Shown: positions 9,108-17,452 of the stretch, piece after piece
Layout of the letters: every line of letters begins with the position of its first letter
Numbering within the stretch: position 1 is the first letter of the stretch
DNA from: Gordonia sediminis
GTDB lineage: Bacteria > Actinomycetota > Actinomycetes > Mycobacteriales > Mycobacteriaceae
Direction: 5' to 3'
Assembly (NCBI GenBank): GCA_004193205.1
Contig: RZUM01000001.1
Location: forward strand, 812,424-876,423
Length of the DNA stretch: 64,000 bases
Notes under the pieces: generated by a model
Seen by the model: the letters and a program-made list of their open reading frames with translations, nothing else
What the model was told of the DNA's origin: nothing
Databases searched by the model: none
Made by a program: the position numbers and the translations under genes

Positions 9108-9244
9108 GACTCATGTCCTCCTCAATGGCTCGACGTGATCCAGGCCTCGTTGAACAGTGAACGTGACCTGCGCTCATAGATCAAGCAATATTTACTGCAC
9201 GAATCATCAGGGAAAAGCTATCGCTGGTGGGATACGCTGACCGC
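9108..9244. promoter_or_regulatory. divergent promoter region between ligase operon and LysR gene
   Basis: This 137-base gap separates the minus-strand operon from the plus-strand LysR gene, the usual arrangement for a LysR regulator and its target. Its right half (9174-9212) is clearly richer in A and T than its surroundings and includes CAATATTT at about 9186-9193, as expected for promoter elements and a LysR T-N11-A box. I cannot pick one box with confidence. The left edge holds the AGGAGG ribosome site of the ligase. Confidence 0.45.
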
Positions 9245-10120
9245 ATGGAACGGCGAAGTGCAGAGCTATTCCTCGCGGTGGTCGAACACGAGGGTGTGAC
9301 CCGGGCAGCGGAGGCGCTGTACATGACCCAGCCGTCGCTGTCGGCAGCCATCAGGTCTCTCGAAAAACGCTATGGTGTAACACTATTCGTTCGGTCCGGG
9401 CGCAGAATGACGCCCACCGAAGCCGGCGTGGCGCTCATCGCTCCGGCGCGACAGATCATCGCCGACGTGGAACGAGCCGAGCACGTGGTGCAGCAGGTGG
9501 TGTCGCTGCGTGCCGGTGAACTCGTACTCTCCGCGGTCTCCGGGCATGCCGCGCACCCACTCCCCGGCCTGGTGGCGCGCCTCAAAGTGGCTATTCCGGA
9601 CGTGAAGATCGTGATCTTCGATGGTTCGGCCGAATCGGTGGAAAGCGACCTTCGTGAGGGACGCTGTGAAGTCGCGATCACCGACAGCATCGTCCGGTTC
9701 GGTGACGACCTCTGCGAGCACCGCGCCGCCGACGAGGAGATCGTCTTGGTGGTACAGGACGAGTCGGCGTCGCTACCCGACCCACTGCCTCGGGTGCGAC
9801 TCGAGGAGGTTCCTCTCGTCCTGGAACTCGGCGACCGTTGGCTGCGCTCCGAACTCGAGGGTCACCTCAAGAATGTGGTGGTCGAATGCGCGCAGCGACA
9901 TGCCATGTGGGAGCTCGTCGCTCACGGGGCGGGCGCAGCGCTGATGTCGGGGGGTAGCGCTGCTCGCGCCTTGCCGGGAAAGAGATTCCTCGCTCTGGAC
10001 CCGCCGGTGCGCAGGCCATTCATCATCGCCCACCGCGCAGGCGCTCCATCGGCGGCAGCGACAGCTGTTCTGACGGCCATGGGGATGCAGTGCCCGCCGG
10101 ATCAGAGCGGTCGGCGCTAG
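9245..10120 (+). CDS. LysR family transcriptional regulator
   Basis: A 291-residue LysR regulator. The N-terminal winged helix-turn-helix spans about residues 1-60, with A-A-E-A-L-Y-M-T-Q-P-S-L-S as the turn and recognition helix and L-F-V-R-S-G-R-R-M after it. The rest is the periplasmic-binding-protein-like effector domain. ATG at 9245 is chosen because it places the helix-turn-helix at the usual distance from the start; an upstream GTG at 9227 would add six residues and neither has a clear ribosome site. It is divergent from the ligase-MFS-MaoC-CMD-SDR-ligase operon and is therefore its probable activator, responding to a pathway acid or CoA ester. Confidence 0.92.
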   Translation: MERRSAELFLAVVEHEGVTRAAEALYMTQPSLSAAIRSLEKRYGVTLFVRSGRRMTPTEAGVALIAPARQIIADVERAEHVVQQVVSLRAGELVLSAVSGHAAHPLPGLVARLKVAIPDVKIVIFDGSAESVESDLREGRCEVAITDSIVRFGDDLCEHRAADEEIVLVVQDESASLPDPLPRVRLEEVPLVLELGDRWLRSELEGHLKNVVVECAQRHAMWELVAHGAGAALMSGGSAARALPGKRFLALDPPVRRPFIIAHRAGAPSAAATAVLTAMGMQCPPDQSGRR

Positions 10121-10148
10121 TCCGACAACCTCATCGCCGCGGCGGCAG

Positions 10149-11054
10149 TCAGTCGGTGTGTTCGTTTTCCGCTTGCCACCGCGCGGCGTGCTCGAGGAAG
10201 GCTTGACCCACGGACGACAGTCGCCGCGCGTCGAACACGACTCCGTGTGAGCGATAGACCGGCGGGTCCAAGGCCCGCACTTCCGCGCCGCGCCGGCGAA
10301 GCCGTAGCGCAGCCGTTCGCTCCATGAACGTGGCCCCGACGCCCTCCAGCACCATGGGGGCAAGAGACTCCAGGTGATGGGTCACCACAGCTGCTCTCGT
10401 CAGTTTCCCCGCGACCTGTAGTTCCCGTTCGATCTGCACCCGCATTGGCGCTGCACGCGGAACGAGCAGCATCGGCAGATCGGGGAGGTCCTTGATCGCC
10501 ACCGAGTCCGCGTCGTCCGTCAGCGTCTCCGGCGGCGCAACCAGGACATACTCCAGCACCCCGAGCTCGCGAACCGTCAGTCCCTGCGCAGCAACTGGCA
10601 GATGGGTAAAGACCAGCTCCGAATGCCCCTGCCGAACGAGTACCGCGGGGTCATCGTCCGCACCCAACGCACCCATCCGAACTATCACGTCGGGGTGAGC
10701 TTGCCGAAACGATCCCACCAAAACCCCAAGCGGATGGATGGCTGTGTATGCCGACGTGAGGATGTCGAGAACACCGCGAACAGATGTAATCGAGCCGGCT
10801 GTTCCGCGTGGTACTTCGTCAGCCGCGGTGGCGCTCCGAACCGCGCGGCGGGCAGGACCCACCAGAGAGTGACCTGCCGCCGTCAGCACCATCCCGCGAC
10901 CGATTCTGTGAAACAGCTCGGTATTCACCGTGCGCTCGAGCGACCTGATTCCCTGTGAAACAGAAGAGCTGGTCACGTCGAGCGCTTGTGCAGCGCCGGC
11001 GACACTGCCGTGATCGACCACGGCGAGGAAATACCTGAGCTGACGCACTTGCAT
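10149..11054 (-). CDS. LysR family transcriptional regulator
   Basis: A 301-residue LysR protein starting M-Q-V-R-Q-L-R-Y-F-L-A-V-V, with the helix-turn-helix in A-A-Q-A-L-D-V-T-S-S-S-V-S and the wing in L-F-H-R-I-G-R-G-M. It converges on the other LysR gene, with only 28 bases between their ends. Both have the same domain order but differ clearly in sequence, so this is not a recent duplication. Its target is unclear: the nearest promoter is the 111-base gap (11055-11165) that separates it from the SDR gene upstream on the same strand. It could be read through from that SDR gene or act on the neighbouring ligase operon. Confidence 0.9.
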   Translation of the reverse strand: MQVRQLRYFLAVVDHGSVAGAAQALDVTSSSVSQGIRSLERTVNTELFHRIGRGMVLTAAGHSLVGPARRAVRSATAADEVPRGTAGSITSVRGVLDILTSAYTAIHPLGVLVGSFRQAHPDVIVRMGALGADDDPAVLVRQGHSELVFTHLPVAAQGLTVRELGVLEYVLVAPPETLTDDADSVAIKDLPDLPMLLVPRAAPMRVQIERELQVAGKLTRAAVVTHHLESLAPMVLEGVGATFMERTAALRLRRRGAEVRALDPPVYRSHGVVFDARRLSSVGQAFLEHAARWQAENEHTD

Positions 11055-11165
11055 ACCACCGAGAATAGATACCCAAGCAGACCGGCCGAACTCGCCGAGC
11101 CGACTCCCTCGGTGCCGAGTCCCGCCGCACTACCGCGCGTGTGGAGCCTCCGGTGGCGCCGGATC

Positions 11166-11933
11166 TCACATCCCGCCGTCGACGGTGAGGATCGACCCGG
11201 TGGTGTAGCTCGAGGCGTCACTGGCGAGATAGACTGCCGCACCGACGATCTCGTTGGGATCGCCACCGCGCTTGGCCGCGAACGTGTCGGCGCGCTTGGC
11301 GAAGGCGTCCATGTCCCACGCGGCGGAGACGTCGGTCAGGAAGGTGCCGGCCATGATCGCGTTGACCCGCACGTTCGGCCCGAAGGTCTTGGCGAGCCCC
11401 ATTGTCAGGGCGTTGAGGCCGGCCTTGGCCGCCGCATAGGGCAGCACGTCGGGACGGGGCCGCATCGACGCGGCGCTGGAGATGTTGATGATCGACCCAC
11501 CGTCGCCCTCGGCCATCCGAGTCCCGACGAGCGCCGCGAGCCGGAAGGGGCCCTTGAGATTGACCCCGATCACCTTGTCGAACAACGCCTCCGAGATGTC
11601 GGCGACATCGTCGTAGAGTGGCGACATGCCGGCGTTGTTGATCAGCACGTCGATCTTGCCGAAACGCTCGTAGCTCTTGTCGACCAGACCCTCGAGGTCG
11701 TCCCAGCGGCCGACATGCGCGGCGAGAGGAAAGGCGGTACGCCCGGTCTCCTCTTCGATCTCCTTCGCGGTGACCTCGCACGATGCGCCGTCGCGGCTGG
11801 CGATGATGACGTCGGCGCCCGCGCGGGCCAGACCGAAGGCCATCGCCCGGCCGAGGCCCCGGCTGCCACCGGTGATGAGTGCTACGCGGTCGGTGAGGTC
11901 GAACGCCTGATCGGGGCGGAACTGGCCTGCCAT
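11166..11933 (-). CDS. SDR family oxidoreductase (FabG-like)
   Basis: A 255-residue classical SDR. The NAD(P) motif T-G-G-S-R-G-L-G covers residues 21-28, N-N-A-G is at 99-102, and the catalytic Ser152/153, Tyr166 and Lys170 are all present. The basic S-R-D after the second strand fits NADP preference but does not prove it. ATG at 11933 has GAGGAG five bases upstream; the longer frame starting at 11951 lacks a site. Its promoter faces the acyl-CoA dehydrogenase gene across a 101-base gap that contains an inverted repeat, so the two are probably co-regulated. A role as 3-hydroxyacyl-CoA or alcohol dehydrogenase is inferred from this context. Confidence 0.9.
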   Translation of the reverse strand: MAGQFRPDQAFDLTDRVALITGGSRGLGRAMAFGLARAGADVIIASRDGASCEVTAKEIEEETGRTAFPLAAHVGRWDDLEGLVDKSYERFGKIDVLINNAGMSPLYDDVADISEALFDKVIGVNLKGPFRLAALVGTRMAEGDGGSIINISSAASMRPRPDVLPYAAAKAGLNALTMGLAKTFGPNVRVNAIMAGTFLTDVSAAWDMDAFAKRADTFAAKRGGDPNEIVGAAVYLASDASSYTTGSILTVDGGM

Positions 11934-11967
11934 CGAATCTCCTCTGTCCATGGACGTAATTCCTTAG

Positions 11968-11989
11968 TATGGTAATCATAGATTACTGA
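11968..11989. promoter_or_regulatory. candidate operator, inverted repeat GTAATC-ATA-GATTAC
   Basis: In the divergent promoter between the SDR (minus) and the acyl-CoA dehydrogenase (plus) the sequence TATGGTAATCATAGATTAC contains perfect six-base arms GTAATC and GATTAC at 11972-11977 and 11981-11986. The block is far more A/T-rich than its surroundings. The ten bases TATGGTAATC recur at 15422-15431 and TAATCATA recurs at 34085-34092, both also in divergent promoters, which argues for a shared regulator. Confidence 0.55.
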
Positions 11990-12034
11990 ATGTGACGAGC
12001 GCCATGGCGAGCGCCGACGACGACGGAGACAACA

Positions 12035-13183
12035 ATGACCACACCCGAAACCGGACTGTTCGAACTGCCCCAGACCTACCGGGACCTGCAGACCCAGGCC
12101 CGTGAACTGGCCGTTTCGATGCGCGACATCGCAGCCCGCGCCGACGAGTCGAGCTCCACCGATCCCGATGTCCGCAAGCGTCTGGCCGCCTCGGGTCTCA
12201 CCGAACTCGCGGTACCCGCACAGTGGGGTGGCCGCTTCGAGAAGGTCGACTCGCTCGCCGTGACCATCGTCCGCGAACAGCTGGCCGCCGAGAGCGCTCA
12301 TCTCGATTCCATGTTCGTCATGCAGGGCATCGGCAGCTACGGCCTGGCCGTGGCGGGGTCGGATGCGGTGCGCGATCGTTGGTTGCCGAAGGTCGCGACC
12401 CTCGACGCGATGGCAGCTCTCGGTCTCACCGAGCCGCACGTCGGCTCGGACCTCAAGGCGTTGAGCACCACCGTCGTCGCCGATGGTGACGAGCTGGTGC
12501 TCAACGGACACAAGTCATTCATCACCAACGGTGGCGACGCCGATTTCTACAGCATCCTGGCCAAGGAGGGGGACGGCTACTCACTGGTCCTGGTGCCCGC
12601 CGACACCCCCGGGGTGAGCACCCACCGCCCGCATCAGATCATCGCACCCCATGTGCTGTCCGACGTGGTTCTGGAGAACGTCCGGGTGCCGGCCGATCAC
12701 CGGATTGGTGAGGCCGGAAAGGGTTTTGGGCTCGTCCTGGCGACACTGGCCACCTTCCGGGTGTCCGTGGCGGGTGCGTCGGTCGGGATGGCCGAGGCCG
12801 CGTTGCGTCTGGCGCTTGAGCACGCCAATGACCGTCAGCAGTTCGGTACGTCGTTGTCGCGGCTGGGTTCGGTGCCCGAACATCTCGCCTCCTGCTGGAC
12901 CGACATCGAGGCCGCGCGATCCCTCACCTACCGGGCGGCGGCCGCCTCGGCGCGCGACCCGCGCGCAAACCTGCACCTGTCGTCGATGGCGAAGGTGTCG
13001 GCCACCGAGATGTGCGGACGCGTCGTCGACCGCTGCGTGCAGATCATGGGACGGTTCGGCATCACCCGCGACACCGCGATCGAGCGTCTCTACCGGGAGT
13101 CCCGCCCGATGCGGATCTACGAGGGCTCGACGGAGGTCATCTTCGACTCGCTCGCCAAGCAGTTGATCAAGAATGGCATCTGA
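12035..13183 (+). CDS. acyl-CoA dehydrogenase
   Basis: A 382-residue FAD enzyme that would introduce the 2,3-double bond into an acyl-CoA. Family signatures are clear: G-L-T-E-P-H-V-G-S-D in the first half, Q-F-G-T-S-L-S-R-L in the middle, and C-terminal Q-I-M-G-R-F-G-I-T-R-D and Y-E-G-S-T-E-V. Glu363 in Y-E-G is the catalytic-base position used by short-chain-type members. Electrons would pass to ETF, which is not encoded in the window. The upstream gap holds an inverted repeat shared with other promoters here. The next gene starts within the last eleven bases of this one, so the two are translationally coupled. Confidence 0.93.
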   Translation: MTTPETGLFELPQTYRDLQTQARELAVSMRDIAARADESSSTDPDVRKRLAASGLTELAVPAQWGGRFEKVDSLAVTIVREQLAAESAHLDSMFVMQGIGSYGLAVAGSDAVRDRWLPKVATLDAMAALGLTEPHVGSDLKALSTTVVADGDELVLNGHKSFITNGGDADFYSILAKEGDGYSLVLVPADTPGVSTHRPHQIIAPHVLSDVVLENVRVPADHRIGEAGKGFGLVLATLATFRVSVAGASVGMAEAALRLALEHANDRQQFGTSLSRLGSVPEHLASCWTDIEAARSLTYRAAAASARDPRANLHLSSMAKVSATEMCGRVVDRCVQIMGRFGITRDTAIERLYRESRPMRIYEGSTEVIFDSLAKQLIKNGI

Positions 13184-13709
13184 TCTGCTGTCCGCGGAGG
13201 CGCTGCGGCGCATGGTGATCCAATCCGAGATCACCCAACTCGGCGCGGAGTACTCCATCGCGGTCGACGACCACGACATCGAGTTCGTGCTCGACTGCTT
13301 CACCGCCGACGGCAGCTTCGAACGGGCGGGTGCGGTGCATGCCGGACGCGACACGCTGCGTGGCTTCTACGTCGCGATGATGGACCGCTACCGGTTCACC
13401 CGCCACGTCCCCGAAACGCTGGTGATCCGCGATCTCGACGACACCGAGGCGCTTACGCTGACCACCGGTAGTGCCGAGCTGCTTTACGGCGACACTCTGA
13501 TGCGCGCGGCCTACCGCTATTTCGATGTCTGCCGCCTCGACGACGGACGCTGGCGCTACGCGCGTCGGAAGCTCGATTTCCTCTATGTCGTCCCGGCCGA
13601 GGCGATGTCCGCATCGATGGTGGACCGCAACCGCATTCGTTGGCCGGACGCACCACCTGCGCCCGCCGACTTCCCGGAATCACTACGCACATGGGAGACC
13701 TATCGATGA
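13173..13709 (+). CDS. SnoaL-like / nuclear transport factor 2 family protein
   Basis: A 178-residue protein of the SnoaL_4 type. It shows the pattern I-T-Q-L-G-A-E-Y-S-I-A-V-D-D-H-D near residues 15-30, then F-T-A-D-G-S-F-E-R and a conserved Y-R-Y-F-D-V near the middle. This cone-shaped alpha+beta fold covers isomerases, epoxide hydrolases, dehydratases and non-catalytic partners, so the reaction cannot be named. It overlaps the acyl-CoA dehydrogenase by eleven bases and the flavin-binding protein downstream by four, which fixes it in this operon. It closely resembles the 30158-30721 protein in length and in the motif A-V-D-D-H-D-I, so the two are probably paralogs. Confidence 0.85.
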   Translation: MASDLLSAEALRRMVIQSEITQLGAEYSIAVDDHDIEFVLDCFTADGSFERAGAVHAGRDTLRGFYVAMMDRYRFTRHVPETLVIRDLDDTEALTLTTGSAELLYGDTLMRAAYRYFDVCRLDDGRWRYARRKLDFLYVVPAEAMSASMVDRNRIRWPDAPPAPADFPESLRTWETYR

Positions 13710-14200
13710 GCCGCACCGGTGTCGACGACCTGGAGAACATGCGGCCCATCACCCTGGACGACGAGTCTCGGGCGGCGCTGTTCGCCGCGCAGACCGAGTG
13801 CACCTTCGTGTTCGCGACGCCGCAAGGCTGGCCGGCGGGAGTCGTGGTCTCCTACCTCGTCGACGGTGACTCGTTGTGGTTCACCGCGGCCGCATCCCGA
13901 CTGCACATCCGAGCCCTCGACGACGAACCGCGGGTCAGTGTCGTCGTCTCCAACAACGGGACCGCATTGCCCGGTCGGCAGATGGTGACGATGCGCGGAC
14001 TCGCCACCGTCCACCGCGACCGGGCCACCCGCGACTGGTTCTTCCCCCGGTTCATCGATCGAATGCAGCCGAACGATCCCGAGGCGTTCGCGCGGCTGCT
14101 GGATAGTCCCGATCGTGTCGTCGTGCAGGTGCAGATCGTGCGGATCCCGGTCAGCCACGACTCGACCCGCCTGCCGGGGGATGGGCGTGGGGGAAGCTGA
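13706..14200 (+). CDS. pyridoxamine 5'-phosphate oxidase-like flavin/F420-binding protein
   Basis: A 164-residue split-barrel protein. The segment L-F-A-A-Q-T-E-C-T-F-V-F-A-T-P-Q-G-W-P is the typical first strand pair of the PPOX-like fold, followed by D-G-D-S-L-W-F-T-A-A-A-S-R and D-D-E-P-R-V-S-V-V-V. In actinobacteria members bind FMN, F420 or haem, and the sequence alone does not separate these. ATG at 13706 overlaps the preceding stop as ATGA; the longer frame from 13640 lies inside the SnoaL-like gene and is rejected. As the third gene of the acyl-CoA dehydrogenase operon it may reduce a pathway intermediate, but this is inference. Confidence 0.82.
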   Translation: MSRTGVDDLENMRPITLDDESRAALFAAQTECTFVFATPQGWPAGVVVSYLVDGDSLWFTAAASRLHIRALDDEPRVSVVVSNNGTALPGRQMVTMRGLATVHRDRATRDWFFPRFIDRMQPNDPEAFARLLDSPDRVVVQVQIVRIPVSHDSTRLPGDGRGGS

Positions 14201-14216
14201 GGCAGCGACCACAGGC

Positions 14217-14606
14217 TCAGCGCGGGGCGACAAGCCTCAATCCTGCGCGGCCGGCTGCAGCAGCGAGTTCAGTGTCATACGTGACCAGCTCGTCGACGCC
14301 AATTCGAATTGCCACCGCGAGGTGGAGGGCGTCATGGGATCGGAGTGGTGCGTAGGTTCCGGCAGCTAGCATGTCGCCGCGCGTGAGGTCGATGAGATCG
14401 ACAGTCTCGAGAACTGCGGTGATTGCTTCTGTGGCGATGAGCTCGGGATGGCGCCCGGCCGCACAGTGCAGTTCGGTGTGCAAGAGCCACGACCCGACCA
14501 GCTGGCGGGGCGGGCCGGATGTGAGCGCGTTCAGCAGCGATTCACTCTCGGGCTCGCCGACCAGGAGCTTCATCGCCGCGGAGGTATCGAGGTAGGTAAC
14601 GATCAC
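14217..14606 (-). CDS. vapC: PIN-domain toxin (VapC-like)
   Basis: A 129-residue PIN ribonuclease. The acidic residues of the active site can be followed: Asp7 in Y-L-D-T-S-A, Glu45, Asp92 in S-H-D-A-L-H-L-A, and Asp111 in T-Y-D-T-E-L. These would bind Mg2+ and cut RNA, classically tRNA or rRNA. It overlaps the antitoxin gene by four bases, with the antitoxin first, the standard order. The gene pair lies between two catabolic blocks and points against the preceding operon, 16 bases from its end. Confidence 0.92.
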   Translation of the reverse strand: MIVTYLDTSAAMKLLVGEPESESLLNALTSGPPRQLVGSWLLHTELHCAAGRHPELIATEAITAVLETVDLIDLTRGDMLAAGTYAPLRSHDALHLAVAIRIGVDELVTYDTELAAAAGRAGLRLVAPR

Positions 14607-14869
14607 CAGCGACCACGCGTGTCGTTGAGGATCTCTGCGGTGGTAATCGAGGTACGTGATCGTGGGATTGAGCGGAGGTCAGCGACGTCGCGAACCGCGC
14701 GGCGAACTTGGCCCTGAGCGATGAGTTCGTCGAGGACCCGGCGCTCAATCGGGCTCACCACGGCTACCGGACGGCCATTGTTGGTGACGATGAGCGATTC
14801 GCCGGCTTCGACGCGGCGGAGTACGTCCGCGCTGTGATTGCGCATCTCGCGGTGAGTGATCGTCTCCAT
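14603..14869 (-). CDS. Phd/YefM-family antitoxin
   Basis: An 88-residue antitoxin. The first 50 residues (T-H-R-E-M-R-N-H-S-A-D-V-L-R-R-V then G-E-S-L-I-V-T-N-N-G-R-P-V-A-V-V) match the Phd/YefM DNA-binding domain; the charged C-terminal part with R-S-R-T-S-I-T-T-A-E-I-L would wrap around the toxin. The longer frame upstream to 15070 runs into the thioesterase gene and is not used. ATG at 14869 puts the conserved core at the N-terminus. It probably represses its own operon together with the toxin. The short gap to the thioesterase end (14870-14918) would hold its promoter. Confidence 0.9.
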   Translation of the reverse strand: METITHREMRNHSADVLRRVEAGESLIVTNNGRPVAVVSPIERRVLDELIAQGQVRRAVRDVADLRSIPRSRTSITTAEILNDTRGRW

Positions 14870-14918
14870 GTCGCACAGCGTAGCACGCCAGTCGGCATCA
14901 TGTTCCGCAGAAGCCGCG

Positions 14919-15368
14919 CTACCCCACCCGTGGTGCACCCAGGGTCCGCAGCGCCTCCAGCAGCGCCGGCGGGATACGTGTCTTCGCCCCGTCCGCGCCG
15001 CGCACCGCGTAGGTGATGGCTCCGTGCGCGACGAGTTCCTCACCGCGGGTGAAGTCGAACCCCAGGACATAAGAGGTGTTGCCGAGCTTCTCCAGCACGA
15101 CCGTGCACACCAGTTCGTCGAACACCCGGCAGCTGGTGAAGTACCGGCACTCCGATTTCAGCCCGACGGTGTACGCGCCGATGCGGTCGAGCATGGTGTC
15201 GCTGTCGAGTCCCAGCCCATGCAGCCAGACACTGTAGGTGCGTTCCATCCACGGGTAGTTGATCGCGAAGTACGAGATCCCCAACGCGTCGCAGTCGCCG
15301 TAGGACAGCGCAAAGCGTTGTTGCGTAGGCGCGTTCACTCTGGCCTGCTCTTCGACCGACATCGTCAT
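14919..15368 (-). CDS. acyl-CoA thioesterase (4-hydroxybenzoyl-CoA thioesterase / YbgC-like)
   Basis: A 149-residue hot-dog thioesterase. Residues 23-30 read Y-G-D-C-D-A-L-G, the family pattern with the catalytic aspartate, followed by Y-F-A-I-N-Y-P-W-M-E-R. It would release a free acid from a CoA ester, perhaps to recycle CoA from dead-end intermediates. ATG 15368 has AGAGGA upstream; the second ATG at 15362 is also possible. The much longer frame reaching 15845 runs antisense through the SnoaL-like gene and is rejected. It is divergent from the SnoaL-like gene, with a palindromic operator candidate between the two. Confidence 0.88.
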   Translation of the reverse strand: MTMSVEEQARVNAPTQQRFALSYGDCDALGISYFAINYPWMERTYSVWLHGLGLDSDTMLDRIGAYTVGLKSECRYFTSCRVFDELVCTVVLEKLGNTSYVLGFDFTRGEELVAHGAITYAVRGADGAKTRIPPALLEALRTLGAPRVG

Positions 15369-15396
15369 CTTTGCTTTCCTCTCAGCCCTTGAAAAA

Positions 15397-15432
15397 CCAT
15401 CGTAATCATGGTCATGATTGCTATGGTAATCC
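15397..15432. promoter_or_regulatory. candidate operator, palindrome AATCATG-GT-CATGATT plus half site
   Basis: In the 93-base gap between the divergent thioesterase and SnoaL-like genes lies an imperfect palindrome centred near 15411: arms CCATCGTAATCATG and CATGATTGCTATGG, with the inner seven bases of each arm matching exactly. It is followed directly by TATGGTAATCC, which repeats ten bases of the site at 11968. The position between divergent starts fits an operator controlling both directions. Confidence 0.6.
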
Positions 15433-15461
15433 ACATCACACGAACTCACCGGAGGTTGGTC

Positions 15462-15869
15462 ATGTCTGTTCGCCATGAGATCGAAAACGTCCTCGCTCAG
15501 TACGCCATCGCCTATGACAGTGGTGACCTGGGTGCGGTCGAGAAGATCTTCGCCCCCGACGCCGTGTTCACCATGAACATCGCCGGCGGTGCCGAGGTCG
15601 GCCCGCTCAACGGCGCCGAAGAGATCATGGGCCTCTACCGGGGCGCGAGCGACTCGCACACCGGCCAGGGCCGCCACATCACCACCAACGTCTACGTCGA
15701 GCCGCTCGACGACGGAACCGTGAAGTCCACCGCCTACCTGCTGGTCATGAACGTCGCCGACGGCGCGGCATCGCCGGTCACGACCGGCATCTACATCGAC
15801 GAGTGGGCCCGCGGCGGAGATAGCTGGCAGCTCACCAAGCGCCACATCGAGCTCGACCGCCCGTACTGA
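15462..15869 (+). CDS. SnoaL-like / nuclear transport factor 2 family protein
   Basis: A 135-residue SnoaL-like protein. It begins with the typical I-E-N-V-L-A-Q-Y-A-I-A-Y-D-S-G-D and has I-F-A-P-D-A-V-F-T-M-N and G-R-H-I-T-T-N-V-Y-V-E, the pattern of the pfam SnoaL_4 group. The function may be isomerase, hydratase or accessory. ATG at 15462 has GGAGG about seven bases upstream; the longer frame from 15408 begins inside the operator and is rejected. It is the first gene of a plus-strand operon running on through the ligase, the MaoC-like pair and the SDR. Confidence 0.85.
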   Translation: MSVRHEIENVLAQYAIAYDSGDLGAVEKIFAPDAVFTMNIAGGAEVGPLNGAEEIMGLYRGASDSHTGQGRHITTNVYVEPLDDGTVKSTAYLLVMNVADGAASPVTTGIYIDEWARGGDSWQLTKRHIELDRPY

Positions 15870-15898
15870 TCCCCCTCAACCCACCTCAGGCTGGCACC

Positions 15899-17452
15899 AT
15901 GACACTGAACCAAGGACTCATCCCCGCCAAATGGGCGGCTCTGACACCGAACGCCCAGGCCGTTTACGACGTGCCCAACGATCGGCGCATCTCGTTCGCC
16001 GACCTCGATGCCCGAGTGCGGCGCCTGGCCAACGGACTGCGGTCCTTCGGTCTGCGCAAGGGCGACCGCGTCGCGGTCCTCGCCAAGAACAGCATCGAGT
16101 TCCAGGAACTGTTCTTCGCCGTCGGCCGCGCCGGCCTCATCCTGCAACCCCTCAATTGGCGCCTGGCGACGCCGTCGCTGGCCAAGCTGCTCGATGACGC
16201 GGAACCGAAGGTCGTCATCACCGCGCATGAGTTCCGTTCGGTTGCAGACGAACTCAAGCGAACCGTGGACATCGGGAACTGGCTGGAGTTCGGGCCGAAC
16301 GGCGATGGTACCTACGAGGATCTGCTCGCACGCTCCAGCGACGACGAACCGATCTGGACTCCCGACATCGGCGGCGACGATCCGTTCTTCATCCTCTACA
16401 CCGGCGGCACCACCGGAGAGTCAAAGGGCGCCTTGCACTCCCACACCAGTGCGGCGGCGGGCATGCTCAATCAGACTGTCGCCGAGCGTGTCGTCCCCAC
16501 CGACGTCTACATGCTGACCGGGCAGATGTACCACATCCCGGTGGTGCTGTCGATGAATTACATGAAGCATGGATGCCCAGTCGTGCTGGTCAACTTCGAG
16601 GCCAAACAGGCCCTGGAGATCATCGAGGCCGAGCGGGTGTCGGCGTTCCTGGGCATCACCACGATGCTCAACTGGATGATGGCGGTGGAGAACTTCGACT
16701 CCTACGATCTTTCCAGTCTCCGCAACATCCAGTACGGCGGCGGGCCGATGCCATCGGCCGTGGTCCGCAACGCCCTCGACTCCTTCCCGTGCACCCTCAT
16801 CCAGGGCTATGGGCAGACCGAGGGCACGACGATGTCCTTCCTGTCGCAGGAAGACCATCACGACGCGATCCGCGGCATCAATGAGCAGCGTCTGAAGTCC
16901 TGTGGCCGTGAGGGATTCGGGACAACGATCCGGGTGGTCGACATGGACGGCAACGAGGTCCCCCGCGACGGGAAGACCCCCGGCGAGGTGATCGTCCGCT
17001 CCGAGGCGAACATGCTCGGCTACTGGAACAAACCCGACCTCACCGCGCAGACCCTGAGGAACGGGTGGATGTACACCGGCGACATCGCCACCTGGGACTC
17101 CGATCACTACGTCTTCATCGTCGACCGCGCGAAGGACATGATCATCTCCGGAGGCGAGAACATCTACTCCATCCAGGTGGAGGAGGCGATCGCCATGCAT
17201 CCGTCGGTGCTCGAGTGTGCGGTGATCGGGATTCCCGACGACGAGTGGGGCGAGGTCGTGAAGGCCGTCGTCGTCCTGAAGCCTGGCACGACGGCAAGCG
17301 AGGCCGAGATCATCGACACCGCTCGGCAGAACCTGGCGTCGTACCAGAAGCCGCGGTCGGTCGACTTTGTCGACGCGTTGCCGAAGGCGCCGACCGGCAA
17401 GATCATGAAACGCGACCTGCGCGAACCATATCTGGCGGTGCAGCCGGCATGA
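15899..17452 (+). CDS. fatty-acid--CoA ligase (AMP-binding, FadD-like)
   Basis: A 517-residue ANL ligase. The ATP loop Y-T-G-G-T-T-G-E-S-K starts near residue 167, A5 is I-Q-G-Y-G-Q-T-E-G, the hinge contains G-W-M-Y-T-G-D-I-A-T-W-D, and the C-terminal lysine lies in A-P-T-G-K-I-M-K-R-D-L. N-W-R-L after the first third is the common actinobacterial FadD marker. It follows the SnoaL-like gene by 29 bases and overlaps the next gene by four (ATGA). It probably supplies the CoA ester on which the MaoC-like pair and the dehydrogenases act. It is distinct from the two ligases at 2.4-9.1 kb. Confidence 0.93.
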   Translation: MTLNQGLIPAKWAALTPNAQAVYDVPNDRRISFADLDARVRRLANGLRSFGLRKGDRVAVLAKNSIEFQELFFAVGRAGLILQPLNWRLATPSLAKLLDDAEPKVVITAHEFRSVADELKRTVDIGNWLEFGPNGDGTYEDLLARSSDDEPIWTPDIGGDDPFFILYTGGTTGESKGALHSHTSAAAGMLNQTVAERVVPTDVYMLTGQMYHIPVVLSMNYMKHGCPVVLVNFEAKQALEIIEAERVSAFLGITTMLNWMMAVENFDSYDLSSLRNIQYGGGPMPSAVVRNALDSFPCTLIQGYGQTEGTTMSFLSQEDHHDAIRGINEQRLKSCGREGFGTTIRVVDMDGNEVPRDGKTPGEVIVRSEANMLGYWNKPDLTAQTLRNGWMYTGDIATWDSDHYVFIVDRAKDMIISGGENIYSIQVEEAIAMHPSVLECAVIGIPDDEWGEVVKAVVVLKPGTTASEAEIIDTARQNLASYQKPRSVDFVDALPKAPTGKIMKRDLREPYLAVQPA

